The notes: generated from the sequence alone by a model not told the origin. Shown: positions 1-8,189, counted from the first letter of the stretch. The stretch is 64,000 nt of DNA from UBA11373 sp046714175 (GCA_046714175.1 JBKKBI010000069.1:1-64000); one strand, 5' to 3'. Translations and numbers: made by a program.

Positions 1-31
1 GCCCAAGGCGCGGCATCCGGAAAGGAAGCCC

Positions 32-352
32 GTGGACCTCAACCTGGTGGTGCTTGCTGGCCGCCTCGCCGCCCCTCCCGAGATCCGGCAGTTCGAGAGC
101 GGCACCCGCCTCGCCCGTTACCTCGTCACCGTGCGCACCGAGGAGCCAACGCGCCGGGTCGATGTGGTCCCGGTGACCCTGTGGGATCCCGACGACGCCC
201 TGGTGGACGCCGATCCCGCTCCCGGGACCCGCGTGTGGGTGGCGGGTGCGGTGCAGCGACGGTTCTGGAGCGGTGACGACGGGCGGCGCAGCCGGCTCGA
301 GGTCGTGGCCGAGCAGGTGTGTCTGCGCGATGGCGAGGATCAGGAGGGCTAG
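32..352 (+). CDS. single-stranded DNA-binding (SSB-family) protein, short form
   Basis: This 106-residue protein reads as one OB-fold of the SSB family. The N-terminus (NLVVLAGRLAAPPEIR) is the first SSB strand pair, followed by a TRLARYLVTVRT strand and a VVPVTLWD strand. It lacks the acidic, flexible C-terminal tail with a DDIPF-type tip that replicative SSBs use to recruit partners, so it is probably an accessory SSB and not the main one. The GTG start is preceded by AAGGA at a 5-nt spacing. The next gene starts only 25 bp after its stop, so the two may be co-transcribed. The family call is firm; the exact role is unknown. Confidence 0.75.
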   Translation: MDLNLVVLAGRLAAPPEIRQFESGTRLARYLVTVRTEEPTRRVDVVPVTLWDPDDALVDADPAPGTRVWVAGAVQRRFWSGDDGRRSRLEVVAEQVCLRDGEDQEG

Positions 353-377
353 CCTCGCCGCCGGGGGCGGAGGACCT

Positions 378-920
378 GTGCTCGACATCCCGGCCTTTCT
401 GCGTCTGGTGGTGGACCCGGTGCGCCTGGCGATCCTCGGAGCCGCCGCCACCGGGACCCTTGACGCGGGTCAGGTCGCATACCGGGTTGGAGTCAATGAG
501 CGCCGGGTGCAGCGTGAAATTGGGGCGCTCACCCAGGCAGGCCTTCTGGTGGAGGGGCGGCTCGTGGTGGGGGTGCTCCAGGATCTGGCCGGCCAGCTGC
601 CCCGCGTCCCCGAGGCGACGGCAGAGGTCATCGCCGGCCCCTGGAACTCCGAGGAGACCCGGGTGCTGCAGACGTTCTTCTCCGGCGACCGGCTGACCGA
701 GATACCCGGTGCCCACGCCAAGCGCCGGGTGGTGCTGGAACGGCTCGCCATGGAGTTCGAGCCCGGGGTGCGCTACGCCGAGCGGGAGGTGAACTTCACC
801 CTGGCGCTGTTTCACCCCGATTTCGCGGCCTTGCGCCGCTACCTGGTCGATGAGGGAATCATGACTCGGGCCGACGGCGTCTACTGGCGCACCGGGGGCC
901 GGTACCGGGAGGCACCGTAA
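378..920 (+). CDS. DUF2087-type putative transcriptional regulator with N-terminal winged helix
   Basis: About 180 residues. The first ~70 (FLRLVVDPVRLAILGAAATG..., then VNERRVQREIGALTQAGLLV) look like an ArsR-type winged helix. The C-terminal ~80 (VLQTFFSGDRLTEIP..KRRVVLERLAMEFEPG..Y.E.EVN) match the DUF2087 pattern, which ends in a region around YLVDEGIMTR. The frame is open further upstream to 246, but that part overlaps the SSB gene. The GTG at 378, preceded by GGCGGAGGA, gives the natural N-terminus. Proteins of this build are annotated as regulators of unknown signal. No ligand or target can be read from the sequence. Confidence 0.7.
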   Translation: MLDIPAFLRLVVDPVRLAILGAAATGTLDAGQVAYRVGVNERRVQREIGALTQAGLLVEGRLVVGVLQDLAGQLPRVPEATAEVIAGPWNSEETRVLQTFFSGDRLTEIPGAHAKRRVVLERLAMEFEPGVRYAEREVNFTLALFHPDFAALRRYLVDEGIMTRADGVYWRTGGRYREAP

Positions 921-933
921 ATCAATCCTCGCC

Positions 934-939
934 TAGCCT
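934..939 (+). promoter_or_regulatory. -10 hexamer TAGCCT, probable leaderless start
   Basis: TAGCCT lies exactly 6 nt before the ATG at 946, with no Shine-Dalgarno sequence between. That spacing puts the transcription start at or next to the start codon. The same geometry recurs at several other first genes in the window. Confidence 0.5.
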
Positions 940-945
940 GTCCCG

Positions 946-1146
946 ATGTGTCGCAGCATCGTTCAACTGAGAAAGCCTGATGGAGCCACCCGCGAGGAAC
1001 TCGAGGCGGCGGCGCTCCAGTTCGTGCGCAAGATCAGCGGTTTTCGCGAACCATCGGCGGTGAACCGAGAGGTGTTCGGCCGCGCCGTGGCTGAGATCGC
1101 GACCAGCGCCGAGGCCCTCCTCGCCGGGCTGGTCGTCAAGCGGTGA
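946..1146 (+). CDS. DUF2277 family small protein
   Basis: A 66-residue protein starting MCRSI, with the block AALQFVRKISGFREPS and a C-terminal VNREVFGRAVAEIA helix. This is the standard layout and length of DUF2277 proteins, whose function is not known. The conserved Cys2 follows the initiator Met. It appears to be translated from a leaderless mRNA. Its TGA overlaps the GTG of the downstream YibE/F gene by 4 bp, so the pair is translationally coupled. Confidence 0.8.
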   Translation: MCRSIVQLRKPDGATREELEAAALQFVRKISGFREPSAVNREVFGRAVAEIATSAEALLAGLVVKR

Positions 1147-2327
1147 CTGAAGACCGTGGCTCCGATCTGCGGCGGTTTCTCGAGCCCGAAAGGGTCGGTA
1201 TCACCCGGGCCCTTCCGGCGATCCTGGCGTGCGTCCTCGCGGTTGCGGTGATCATCGGTGGGATCCTGTTGCGACCTACTGGCGGTGACCGGCCCGATCT
1301 CTCCGAGCTGGGTATCACCGCACGCACCTACGGCGCGGTGGTCGTAGAAGTCATCACGGGGCCGTGTGAGTCCAACCCCGACCTCCAGTGCGCCGTCACC
1401 GCGTTGCGGCTGACCCAAGGTCCCGACACCGGGACGGTGGTCCATCTGGTTCTGGTGGTTTCTGAGACCTCGACATCGTTCGGCCTCGGGGACCGGGTGG
1501 TTCTCAATTACCAGGATGCCGCCGAGCCCGAGTTCCGCTACTCGTACGCCGATCGCCAGCGCCGCCCCGTGCTGCTGGTGTTGGCCGTAGTCTTTGCCCT
1601 CGTCGTGGTGGCACTGGGTCGGATGCGGGGCTTGGCGGCTCTGATCGGCCTGGCCGGGAGCGTGGTGATCTTGCTGGAGTTCGTCCTTCCGGCCATTCTC
1701 GATGGGCGTAACCCTCTGGCGGTGGCGGTGGTGGGATCGGCAGCCATCGCCTACCTGGCGCTGTACGCCGCCCACGGATTCACCAGGATGACGACCGTAG
1801 CCCTGCTCGGCACGTTGGCGGCTCTGGGGGTGACGGCAGTACTCTCGTCGGTAGCGGTGGGAGTCGCCCGGTTCAGCGGGCTGACTGGCGACGAGGCGTT
1901 CATCATCGCCGTCGCCGGACATTTCGATCTCAGCGGCCTCATCCTTGCCGGAATCGTCCTCGGCGCCCTCGGGGCCATCGACGACATAACCGTCACCCAG
2001 GCCTCGACGGTGTGGGAGTTGCACGCGGTGCGGCCCGACCTGGGACAGGCGGCGCTCTTCCGTTCCGGTCTCAAGGTGGGTCGAGATCATGTCGCCTCCA
2101 CCGTGAACACCCTCTTGCTCGCCTACGCCGGAGCCGCCATGCCGTTGTTGCTCTTCTTCGTGTTGGCCGGTCAGTCGATCGGTACCGTCCTCAATGGGGA
2201 GGTGGTGGCCGTGGAGGTGGTGCGCACTCTCGTGGGCAGCATCGGCCTGATCAGCGCGGTGCCCCTGACGACCTGGCTGGCGGCGGTGTTCGCCAGTGAA
2301 GAGTTCGCCTCCCGCCCCCACCCCTAG
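1143..2327 (+). CDS. YibE/F-like integral membrane protein
   Basis: A 394-residue multi-pass membrane protein. One membrane segment lies near residues 20-41, followed by an extracytoplasmic domain of about 100 residues. From about residue 140 there are roughly seven hydrophobic segments. The motif GAIDDITVTQAS near residue 280 is the hallmark of the YibE/F family. The family is widespread, proposed to be a transporter, and has no demonstrated substrate. It starts at a GTG that overlaps the stop codon of the DUF2277 gene. The gene ends at a strong hairpin shared with the convergent ribokinase gene. Confidence 0.85.
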   Translation: MTEDRGSDLRRFLEPERVGITRALPAILACVLAVAVIIGGILLRPTGGDRPDLSELGITARTYGAVVVEVITGPCESNPDLQCAVTALRLTQGPDTGTVVHLVLVVSETSTSFGLGDRVVLNYQDAAEPEFRYSYADRQRRPVLLVLAVVFALVVVALGRMRGLAALIGLAGSVVILLEFVLPAILDGRNPLAVAVVGSAAIAYLALYAAHGFTRMTTVALLGTLAALGVTAVLSSVAVGVARFSGLTGDEAFIIAVAGHFDLSGLILAGIVLGALGAIDDITVTQASTVWELHAVRPDLGQAALFRSGLKVGRDHVASTVNTLLLAYAGAAMPLLLFFVLAGQSIGTVLNGEVVAVEVVRTLVGSIGLISAVPLTTWLAAVFASEEFASRPHP

Positions 2328-2328
2328 C

Positions 2329-2355
2329 CCACCCTCGATCAATGGTCGAGGGTGG
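2329..2355. terminator. bidirectional hairpin terminator
   Basis: A perfect 10-bp inverted repeat (CCACCCTCGA / TCGAGGGTGG) around a 7-nt loop lies between the convergent stops of the YibE/F gene (2327) and the ribokinase gene (2376). There is no long T-run on either side, as is common in GC-rich actinobacteria. Its position argues for termination in both directions. Confidence 0.7.
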
Positions 2356-2375
2356 TGTGGTAATGCGCTTCGACT

Positions 2376-3326
2376 TCAGGTTGAGGGTTTGCGGGAGGCG
2401 GCCAGCAGCTCCTGGACCCGGTCGCCGCGGGGGAACGAGGACTGCGTGCCCGCTCGGGTGACACTATCGGAGGCACATGCGATGCCTAGGCGGGTGGCGG
2501 CGCCGGTGTCCATGCCGGTGGCGAGACCGAAGGCAAAAGCTCCCACGAAGGCATCTCCGGCGCCGGTGGTGTCCACAGCGGTCACCGCGGGGGCAGGGAT
2601 GCGGTGCACCCGGCCGGCATCCACCAGGGCCGCTCCGGCGCCGCCCAAGGTCACCACGAGGCCGCAACCGAGGCGCTCCCGTGCGGCCAGCAGGGTGGCA
2701 TCGTCGGAGGTGGCCGGGCCGGGGACGAGGTGAGCGAGTTCCACCTGATTGGGGATCACCCAATCGGTGACCGCCAGCAGGGCCGGGTCGAGGGCAGCAC
2801 CCGGCGCCGGGTTGAGAATCGTCACCGCTCCCGTTGCTCGGGCGGCGGCAAAGGCAGCGGCGGTCACCGGTTGGGGGATCTCGAACTGTCCCACCACCAC
2901 CCGCGGGGTGCCAGGCCCGGAGACGGCGGCCACCGCTTGGTCGGCGGAGAGCCGATGGTTGGCGCCGGGAATGATGATGATCCGATTGGTGCCGTCGGGT
3001 TCGACCCAGATCGGAGCGACCCCGCTGGCTCCCGGCACAGTGTGCACGTGGGCCACGTCGATGCCGAACCCGGCCAGGTTCGACCGGGCCATATCGCCGT
3101 AGGTGTCGTCGCCGACGCAGTTCACCATCGCCACCTCGGCGCCCAGCAATCGGGCCATCACCGCCTGGTTGGCTCCCTTGCCTCCGAATCCCATCACGAA
3201 CCGGTCTCCGACCAGCGTCTCACCCGGGCCGGGGATGCGGGGGGCATAGGCCACGAGGTCGATCATGGTCGAGCCAACCACGGCGATGCGCCCGATGGAG
3301 TGAGGGGCGGTCACGATCTGTGGCAC
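2376..3326 (-). CDS. rbsK: ribokinase (PfkB-family sugar/nucleoside kinase)
   Basis: A 316-residue PfkB-fold kinase. The substrate signature GFGGKGANQA is at about residues 46-55 and the anion-hole/catalytic motif DTTGAGDAF at 252-260, with Asp258 as the expected base. Ribokinase-type NPAP (about 172-175) and PNQVE (192-196) motifs are present. Known family members convert ribose and ATP to ribose 5-phosphate; related PfkB enzymes act on nucleosides. The start is GTG. No ribose transporter lies beside it. Instead it is divergent, only 29 bp start to start, from a queuosine-salvage hydrolase gene. Ribokinase is the conservative call; a nucleoside substrate is possible. Confidence 0.85.
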   Translation of the reverse strand: MPQIVTAPHSIGRIAVVGSTMIDLVAYAPRIPGPGETLVGDRFVMGFGGKGANQAVMARLLGAEVAMVNCVGDDTYGDMARSNLAGFGIDVAHVHTVPGASGVAPIWVEPDGTNRIIIIPGANHRLSADQAVAAVSGPGTPRVVVGQFEIPQPVTAAAFAAARATGAVTILNPAPGAALDPALLAVTDWVIPNQVELAHLVPGPATSDDATLLAARERLGCGLVVTLGGAGAALVDAGRVHRIPAPAVTAVDTTGAGDAFVGAFAFGLATGMDTGAATRLGIACASDSVTRAGTQSSFPRGDRVQELLAASRKPST

Positions 3327-3355
3327 GCTAGCGCCAGCGTCGCTTCCGGAGGATC

Positions 3356-4363
3356 ATGACTCCAACCCGCGTCCCCGCCTGGGATCGTCCCGTGTTGCAA
3401 TCGGTGGCGGCGATGGCCGCCGCGACCCGGCACGTGACGACGAATCCGGAGGCGGTGGAACGGGTTGCGGAATGGATGGCATACGAGCCGTTCGCCCCGC
3501 CGGCGGGTGGACCCGAGGCGCCGTTCGAGTGGGGGAGCGACCCCGACGGCGTGATCGATGCGGTGATGCTCAAGGCGACGATCGATTTTGCCTTCACCGA
3601 CTTCGCCACCGGCGAAAAGTTCACCATCGAGTACCTGGGCGGTAAGTGGTCGGACAGCGAGGCGATGTACGGCTCATTGCATCGCGCCTGGAGCCGCGGC
3701 GAACCGGTACTCGACGGCGCCTTCCTCGCGGCCGTGTCCGCAGACGATCTCGACCAAATCTTTGCCGGCTCCGTGACGATGCCCATGCTCCCCGAGAGAG
3801 CCGGCATCCTCAATGAGGTGGGTTCGGTTCTCGTGGACCGCTACCAGGGCCGGTTTCATCGCTGGGTACGGTCGTGCGCCCCGGCGATGTACGCCGGCGG
3901 CGAGGGCCTCCTGGAGAGGCTGACGGAGGAGTTTCCTCGCTTCGACGATCGCAGTCGATATCGCGATGGCGAGGTGGTGTTCCACAAGCTGGCCCAGCTA
4001 GCCCTGTGGTCGCTGCATCTCAGCGTCGGGTCTCCAGGGGGAGTGGTGATCGGCGACCTGGCGGGGATGACCGCCTTTGCCGACTATGTGGTGCCGATGG
4101 CGCTGCGCCTCATGGGGATCCTGGAGTACACGACAGCTCTCGATGATCAGATCGCCAGGGGAGTGGTGCTGGCGCGAGACTCGGAGGAGGAGATCGAAAT
4201 CCGCGCTCACACTCTCTACGCCACCGCATTGCTCACCGATGCCATCAACCGGCGCCGCGGGGAGGGCAACGGGTTGATCATCCCCGAGGTCGACTATCGC
4301 TTGTGGAGCGCCTATCACGCCGCGCCCCGGCCCCACCACCTCACCAGGACCGTGATGTACTGA
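3356..4363 (+). CDS. queuosine salvage protein (DUF2419 / Qng1-like queuosine-5'-phosphate N-glycosidase)
   Basis: A 335-residue protein matching the DUF2419 family, known in eukaryotes and some bacteria to release queuine from queuosine 5'-monophosphate. Recognisable family blocks in order are an N-terminal TNPEAVERVAEW helix, the core KATIDFAFTDF, MPMLPERAGIL, FADYVVPMALR, GILEYTTALDDQIARG, SEEEIEIRA and the C-terminal VDYRLW. The ATG has GGAGGA just upstream. No queuosine biosynthesis gene (queCDEF, tgt) is present in the window. Its divergent neighbour is a PfkB kinase, which could supply or recycle phosphorylated ribosides; that link is inference. Confidence in the family is good, and the activity is inherited from the family. 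Confidence 0.8.
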   Translation: MTPTRVPAWDRPVLQSVAAMAAATRHVTTNPEAVERVAEWMAYEPFAPPAGGPEAPFEWGSDPDGVIDAVMLKATIDFAFTDFATGEKFTIEYLGGKWSDSEAMYGSLHRAWSRGEPVLDGAFLAAVSADDLDQIFAGSVTMPMLPERAGILNEVGSVLVDRYQGRFHRWVRSCAPAMYAGGEGLLERLTEEFPRFDDRSRYRDGEVVFHKLAQLALWSLHLSVGSPGGVVIGDLAGMTAFADYVVPMALRLMGILEYTTALDDQIARGVVLARDSEEEIEIRAHTLYATALLTDAINRRRGEGNGLIIPEVDYRLWSAYHAAPRPHHLTRTVMY

Positions 4364-4406
4364 GGTCGGCCATCAGGTCCCAGTCCGCCGGTGTGCGCCA
4401 CCCAGG

Positions 4407-4412
4407 TAGCCT
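4407..4412 (+). promoter_or_regulatory. -10 hexamer TAGCCT upstream of msrB
   Basis: TAGCCT lies 9 nt before the msrB ATG, with no Shine-Dalgarno sequence between. This is consistent with a leaderless or near-leaderless transcript. Confidence 0.4.
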
Positions 4413-4421
4413 GCGAGTCCC

Positions 4422-4814
4422 ATGACCGAACAGATGCCCCAGACCAACGCCGAATGGCGTGAGCGTCTCAATGCCGAGCAGTACCGGGTGCTACGGGAGG
4501 GGGACACCGAGCCGCCCTTTACCGGGGTGTATTGGGATCATCACGGCACCGGCAGCTATCGCTGCGCCGGGTGCGGCGAGACCCTGTTCGCATCGGACGA
4601 CAAGTTCGACAGCGGGAGCGGGTGGCCGTCGTTCGTTCGTCCCTCGGGGGAGTCGTCGGTGACGATGCACCGCGATGTCACCTTCGGGATGGAGCGCACC
4701 GAGGTGCGCTGCGCGGCATGCGGCGGGCACCTCGGTCATGTCTTTCCCGATGGCCCCGCTCCCACCGGGATGCGTTACTGCATCAACTCGGCGGCACTCG
4801 AGTTCGAGGAGTGA
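4422..4814 (+). CDS. msrB: peptide-methionine (R)-S-oxide reductase
   Basis: A 130-residue MsrB, the usual single-domain length. It reduces the R-epimer of methionine sulfoxide in proteins, using thioredoxin. Two zinc-binding CxxC pairs are visible (Cys48/51 and Cys97/100). The catalytic cysteine is Cys120 in GMRYCINSAAL. The GSGWPSF and GGHLGHVF motifs are intact. A thioredoxin gene lies 0.6 kb away on the other strand. Its TGA overlaps the GTG of tag by 4 bp, so the two repair enzymes are co-translated. Confidence 0.95.
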   Translation: MTEQMPQTNAEWRERLNAEQYRVLREGDTEPPFTGVYWDHHGTGSYRCAGCGETLFASDDKFDSGSGWPSFVRPSGESSVTMHRDVTFGMERTEVRCAACGGHLGHVFPDGPAPTGMRYCINSAALEFEE

Positions 4815-5437
4815 CCGACCTGATCGTGGGGGAGGACCGCCGGCGTCGCTGCCGCTGGCCGGGAGCCGACCCGCTGTATGTCGGCTACCACGACACCGAG
4901 TGGGGTCGGGCCGAGGAGGGCGACGCCGCGCTGTACGAGAAATTGGCCCTGGAGGGCTTTCAGGCCGGGCTGTCGTGGATCACGGTGCTGCGCAAGCGGG
5001 AGGCGTTTCGCAGTCACTTCGCCGATTTCGATCCGGTGCGGGTGTCCCGTTATGGCGAGCGCGAGATCTCGCGGATGCTTGCCGACCCCGCAGTGATCCG
5101 TCATCGCGGCAAGATCGAGTCGGCGGTCAACAACGCTCGCCGGGCACTGGAGGCGATCGAGAGACACGGAAGCCTGGCCGCAATGGTGTGGCGCTTCGCC
5201 CCGTGGCCCGCCCGGGCGCCGCGGCGGCTGGCCGACCTGGCCGCGGTCACCGCGGAGTCGCAGGCCCTGAGCCGGGAATTGAAACAACGCGGATGGACCT
5301 TCGTCGGGCCGACAACGGTCTATGCATTCATGCAGGCCATGGGCATGGTCAACGACCACTTGGTGGGGTGCCACGCACGCGCCGCCTGTGAGCAACGCCG
5401 CCGCCAGACCTGCGGCCGCTACCCGTCGGTGCCCTGA
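4811..5437 (+). CDS. tag: DNA-3-methyladenine glycosylase I
   Basis: About 208 residues from the GTG that overlaps the msrB stop. It excises 3-methyladenine from alkylated DNA. Family landmarks are RCRWPGADPLYVGYHDTEWG at the N-terminus, LEGFQAGLSWITVL with the helix-hairpin-helix region, and C-terminal NDHLVGCH. Cys14 and the His of YHD, plus the His and Cys of NDHLVGC, are placed as the zinc ligands of E. coli Tag. The frame is open further upstream, but that part only shadows msrB. The 3' end overlaps the convergent thioredoxin gene by 19 bp. Confidence 0.93.
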   Translation: MTDLIVGEDRRRRCRWPGADPLYVGYHDTEWGRAEEGDAALYEKLALEGFQAGLSWITVLRKREAFRSHFADFDPVRVSRYGEREISRMLADPAVIRHRGKIESAVNNARRALEAIERHGSLAAMVWRFAPWPARAPRRLADLAAVTAESQALSRELKQRGWTFVGPTTVYAFMQAMGMVNDHLVGCHARAACEQRRRQTCGRYPSVP

Positions 5438-5799
5438 GCGGGACTCTGCTCGGCAATCCGGCGATGGACCTCGCTCATGTCCACTTCCCGCACCTGGGCG
5501 ATCAGGTCGTCCAGGCTCGCCGGGGGGAGGGCCCCGGCCTGGCTGTACAGGATGACCCGCTCCCGAAACACCATCAAGGTCGGGATGGAACGGATCGAGA
5601 AGTAGCCGGCCAGCTCCTGCTCGGCCTCGGTGTCCACCTTGGCGAAGACCAGATCGGGGTTCTGCTCGGCGGCCGCCTCGAAGATGGGGGCGAAGGCGCG
5701 GCACGGCCCGCACCATGCCGCCCAGAAGTCGACGAGCACGGTGTGGTGGGACGCGATGGCGTCGGCAAAGGTGTCCTTGGTGAGAGCGATGGTGGGCAC
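5419..5799 (-). CDS. thioredoxin
   Basis: A 126-residue thioredoxin fold with the active site WCGPC (Cys30, Cys33) and the cis-proline loop SIPTLMVF. It keeps protein disulfides reduced and would serve MsrB, encoded nearby. The GTG at 5799 fits the family N-terminus (PTIALTKDTF); the open frame runs on to 6246 only as a shadow of the phosphatase gene. The C-terminus carries about 20 residues beyond the usual fold. Start codons of this gene and the divergent phosphatase gene are about 57 bp apart. Confidence 0.9.
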   Translation of the reverse strand: MPTIALTKDTFADAIASHHTVLVDFWAAWCGPCRAFAPIFEAAAEQNPDLVFAKVDTEAEQELAGYFSIRSIPTLMVFRERVILYSQAGALPPASLDDLIAQVREVDMSEVHRRIAEQSPAQGTDG

Positions 5800-5843
5800 G
5801 TCGCAGTGCAACCGTCGCCGGGGTCTGGCGATTCCCGGGCTCC

Positions 5844-5849
5844 TACTGT
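5844..5849 (+). promoter_or_regulatory. -10 hexamer TACTGT upstream of phosphatase gene
   Basis: TACTGT ends 7 nt before the GTG at 5857, with no Shine-Dalgarno sequence. It supports that GTG over the in-frame GTG at 5848. Confidence 0.4.
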
Positions 5850-5856
5850 GGATCGG

Positions 5857-6783
5857 GTGCGCCCCCGCCTCGCCCTGGTCGTGCTGTTGATCGGCTCGGC
5901 ATGCGGAGAGCCGCCCGCCGCGCCCGCCACCACTGCGGCGATCACCCCCATCCCGACCAGGTCCACCACCAGTGTGACCACCACCAGTGTGACCACCACC
6001 ACCGTGGTGGTCGTGGCCGAGCAACCATGGGCGGTGGTCGTGGTGGGCGACTTTGGTGACGGCGGGGAGCAGATGCATCAGGTGGCCGCCGCGGCCCGGG
6101 CCTGGGTCGAGGCGCACCCCGAGACCGTGGCTGTGGTGACCACCGGGGACAACTTTTACATCGCCGACGTCGCTGCCGCCTGGGACGAACCCTACGGTTG
6201 GGTGCAGGATCGGGGACTGGTCGTGTGGGCGGTACCGGGCAACCACGACCTGGAGACTGCGGGCCAGTGGCAGGCCAGTGTCGACGCCTTTGGTTCCTTT
6301 CCCCGTTGGCGCACCCGCGAGGTCGGCGGGGTCACCTTCGTCCTCCTCGACTCCAATCAGGTCGGCTCAGCGGAACAGCACGCCTGGTTCGCGGCCACGG
6401 TGGCCGGTCTGGGGGAACGGCCGTGGATTGCGGTGTTTCACCATCCCTGGAAGTCCTGTAGTCGCCACGGAGACGGTGAGTGGCCGGTGGTGGCCTGGGA
6501 GGGTCTCCTGGAAAGCGCGAAACTCGTCCTCAACGGCCACGACCACAACTACCAGCGGTTTGCAGTCGCCGGTGGTTGGTCGGTGGTGACCGGAGGCGGC
6601 GGGCGTCCCCTCCATGCCCTGGAAGCGTGCCCGCCGGGCCATCCTGAGGCCGTCGCCGCCGAGGTGGCGTTCCACTTCCTCACCGTCAGCGGACTGGGGG
6701 AAACGATCGAGGTGGCGGTCCGCGGCGTGGACGGTGTCGTCCTGGACACATTCACCATGGACCTCGCCGGTCTACGCCCATAA
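5857..6783 (+). CDS. secreted metallophosphoesterase (purple acid phosphatase-like)
   Basis: About 308 residues. A short hydrophobic leader (LALVVLLIGSACG) with a cysteine at its end suggests export, perhaps as a lipoprotein, although the lipobox is weak. A Thr/Val-rich linker encoded by a short tandem DNA repeat (about 5965-6000) follows. The calcineurin-like metal motifs are complete: VVGDFGDGG, TTGDNFY, GNHD, FHHPW and NGHDHNY. The GDNFY form and overall order resemble tartrate-resistant/purple acid phosphatases, so phosphomonoester hydrolysis outside the membrane is likely. The natural substrate cannot be told from sequence. Confidence 0.8.
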   Translation: MRPRLALVVLLIGSACGEPPAAPATTAAITPIPTRSTTSVTTTSVTTTTVVVVAEQPWAVVVVGDFGDGGEQMHQVAAAARAWVEAHPETVAVVTTGDNFYIADVAAAWDEPYGWVQDRGLVVWAVPGNHDLETAGQWQASVDAFGSFPRWRTREVGGVTFVLLDSNQVGSAEQHAWFAATVAGLGERPWIAVFHHPWKSCSRHGDGEWPVVAWEGLLESAKLVLNGHDHNYQRFAVAGGWSVVTGGGGRPLHALEACPPGHPEAVAAEVAFHFLTVSGLGETIEVAVRGVDGVVLDTFTMDLAGLRP

Positions 6784-6799
6784 TCCACGTTCTGTCAAG

Positions 6800-8077
6800 C
6801 TAGGCTGAGGTGGACCATGTCCTCGGGTCCCGCTCCGGCACTCGCCCCTCCTCCGCGGCATCCACCGGAGAGCGGTCTTCGGGCCCGCTCGCCAACACGG
6901 TGGCGCGCAGCACCGCCCGCTGGCCGAAGCGATCCCGGGCGCGGTCCACGGCCGCATCGACGGAGCGCAGGCGGCGATGGATTGGGCTCCCGGGATGGAG
7001 GGCGGGATCGCCGTCGCCCGCGGCAATAGCGAGCTGGAGATGAGGAGTGGCGGCGAGCTGATCCACGGAGATCGCCACCAGAGTGACCCGGCGCCCCTGG
7101 GCTCGCTCCCCGACGAGCGCGTCGGCGAGGGCCGCCGCGGCCCGATACAGCGAGGTCGTCTCCGCCAGCGGTGCGGGCAGGATGATGCTCCGGGTCGCCC
7201 GGGTCATGTCGTGGAATCGGACATGAACCGTCACCCGCCGCCCGGCGGTTCCCCGGCGGCGCAAGCGCCACCCCACCCGGTCGGCGAGTCCCAGCAGAGC
7301 GGCATGGCGGGAGGCGACATCGGTGGCGTCCCCTGCGGATTGCGCTCCGACCGATCCGGTGGCTCGGGTCGCCGCAGCAACGGAACGGACATCCCGGTTG
7401 TGCGCCAGGGTCCAGAAGTGCCGTCCGGTGTGTTCTCCGAACCAGGCGATCAGGCTGGACTCTCCCACCTCGGCAAGCTGCCCGATGGTGTGGATCCCGT
7501 AACTGCCCAGGCGCTCCTCCCCCGCCGGCCCGACTCCCCAGAGGTGGCCCACCGGCAGCGGAGCGAGGAACGCCGTCTCGGTTCCCGGTGGGACCACCAG
7601 CGCGCCATCGGGCTTGGCAACCCGGCTGGCGATCTTGGCGAGGTGTTTGGTGGTGGCGGCGCCGACCGATATCGGGATCCCGACCTCGGCGCGAACCGCG
7701 GCCCGGATCCGCGCCGCGATCGCTCCGGGACCGCCGAAGATGCGCTGTGATCCGGACACATCCAGAAACGCCTCGTCGATCGAGATCGGCTCGACCTGCG
7801 GGGTGATGTCGCGCAGGATGGCCATGACCGCATTGCTGACCGCCACGTAGCGCCAGAATCGGGGGGCGACGATCACCAACCCGGGACAGCGGCGGCGGGC
7901 GGTGCCTCCGGTCATCGGGGCCGTCACGCCGAAGGCGCGAGCCTCATACGTCGCGGATAGGATCACCCCTCCCCCGACCGCCACGGGTCGCCCCGCCAGG
8001 CCGGGATCGTCCCGAACCTCCACCGCGGCGTAGAAGGCGTCGAGGTCGGCGTGGAGGATCGTGGCTGCGCCTGGCAC
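6800..8077 (-). CDS. dinB: DNA polymerase IV (Y-family)
   Basis: A 425-residue translesion polymerase. The catalytic acids are visible in HADLDAFYAAVE (Asp11, Asp13) and SIDEAFLDVSG (Asp101, Glu102). The thumb helix-hairpin-helix follows (PVGHLWGVGP...LGSYGIHTIGQLAE), then a little-finger domain to about residue 360. The C-terminal ~50 residues are low-complexity, and no beta-clamp peptide is obvious there. It starts at GTG. It is convergent with the phosphatase gene, 16 bp apart. No SOS box was recognised upstream. Confidence 0.92.
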   Translation of the reverse strand: MPGAATILHADLDAFYAAVEVRDDPGLAGRPVAVGGGVILSATYEARAFGVTAPMTGGTARRRCPGLVIVAPRFWRYVAVSNAVMAILRDITPQVEPISIDEAFLDVSGSQRIFGGPGAIAARIRAAVRAEVGIPISVGAATTKHLAKIASRVAKPDGALVVPPGTETAFLAPLPVGHLWGVGPAGEERLGSYGIHTIGQLAEVGESSLIAWFGEHTGRHFWTLAHNRDVRSVAAATRATGSVGAQSAGDATDVASRHAALLGLADRVGWRLRRRGTAGRRVTVHVRFHDMTRATRSIILPAPLAETTSLYRAAAALADALVGERAQGRRVTLVAISVDQLAATPHLQLAIAAGDGDPALHPGSPIHRRLRSVDAAVDRARDRFGQRAVLRATVLASGPEDRSPVDAAEEGRVPERDPRTWSTSA

Positions 8078-8138
8078 CTCTTCAGTCTCCCACCGTGGTG
8101 TGACACCGCGCCACCACCGACGTGTGGCTGTATCTGAA

Positions 8139-8155
8139 CGGTGGCGCCGCCACCG
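8139..8155. terminator. GC-rich hairpin between yqgE and dinB
   Basis: CGGTGGC-GCC-GCCACCG forms a 7-bp stem with a 3-nt loop in the 112-bp gap downstream of yqgE and upstream of dinB. There is no T-tract. It may terminate yqgE transcription. A 14-bp perfect palindrome (8179-8192) overlaps the yqgE stop just beside it. Confidence 0.4.
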
Positions 8156-8189
8156 GGATCGTGGAGCAATACCTACCGTGACCGGCCGG

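Noticed and set aside
963..2342. 459-residue open frame on the minus strand opposite the YibE/F gene
   Set aside because: Composition is rich in Gly, His, Gln, Arg and Asp as expected for the complement of a GC-rich gene; no family pattern. The same reasoning removed long frames at 12390-13754, 35150-36988, 38395-39471 and 46310-47716.
5960..6010. Tandem repeat in the phosphatase gene as a CRISPR-like or mobile repeat
   Set aside because: It is a short in-frame repeat encoding a Thr/Val-rich linker. No CRISPR array is seen anywhere in the window.
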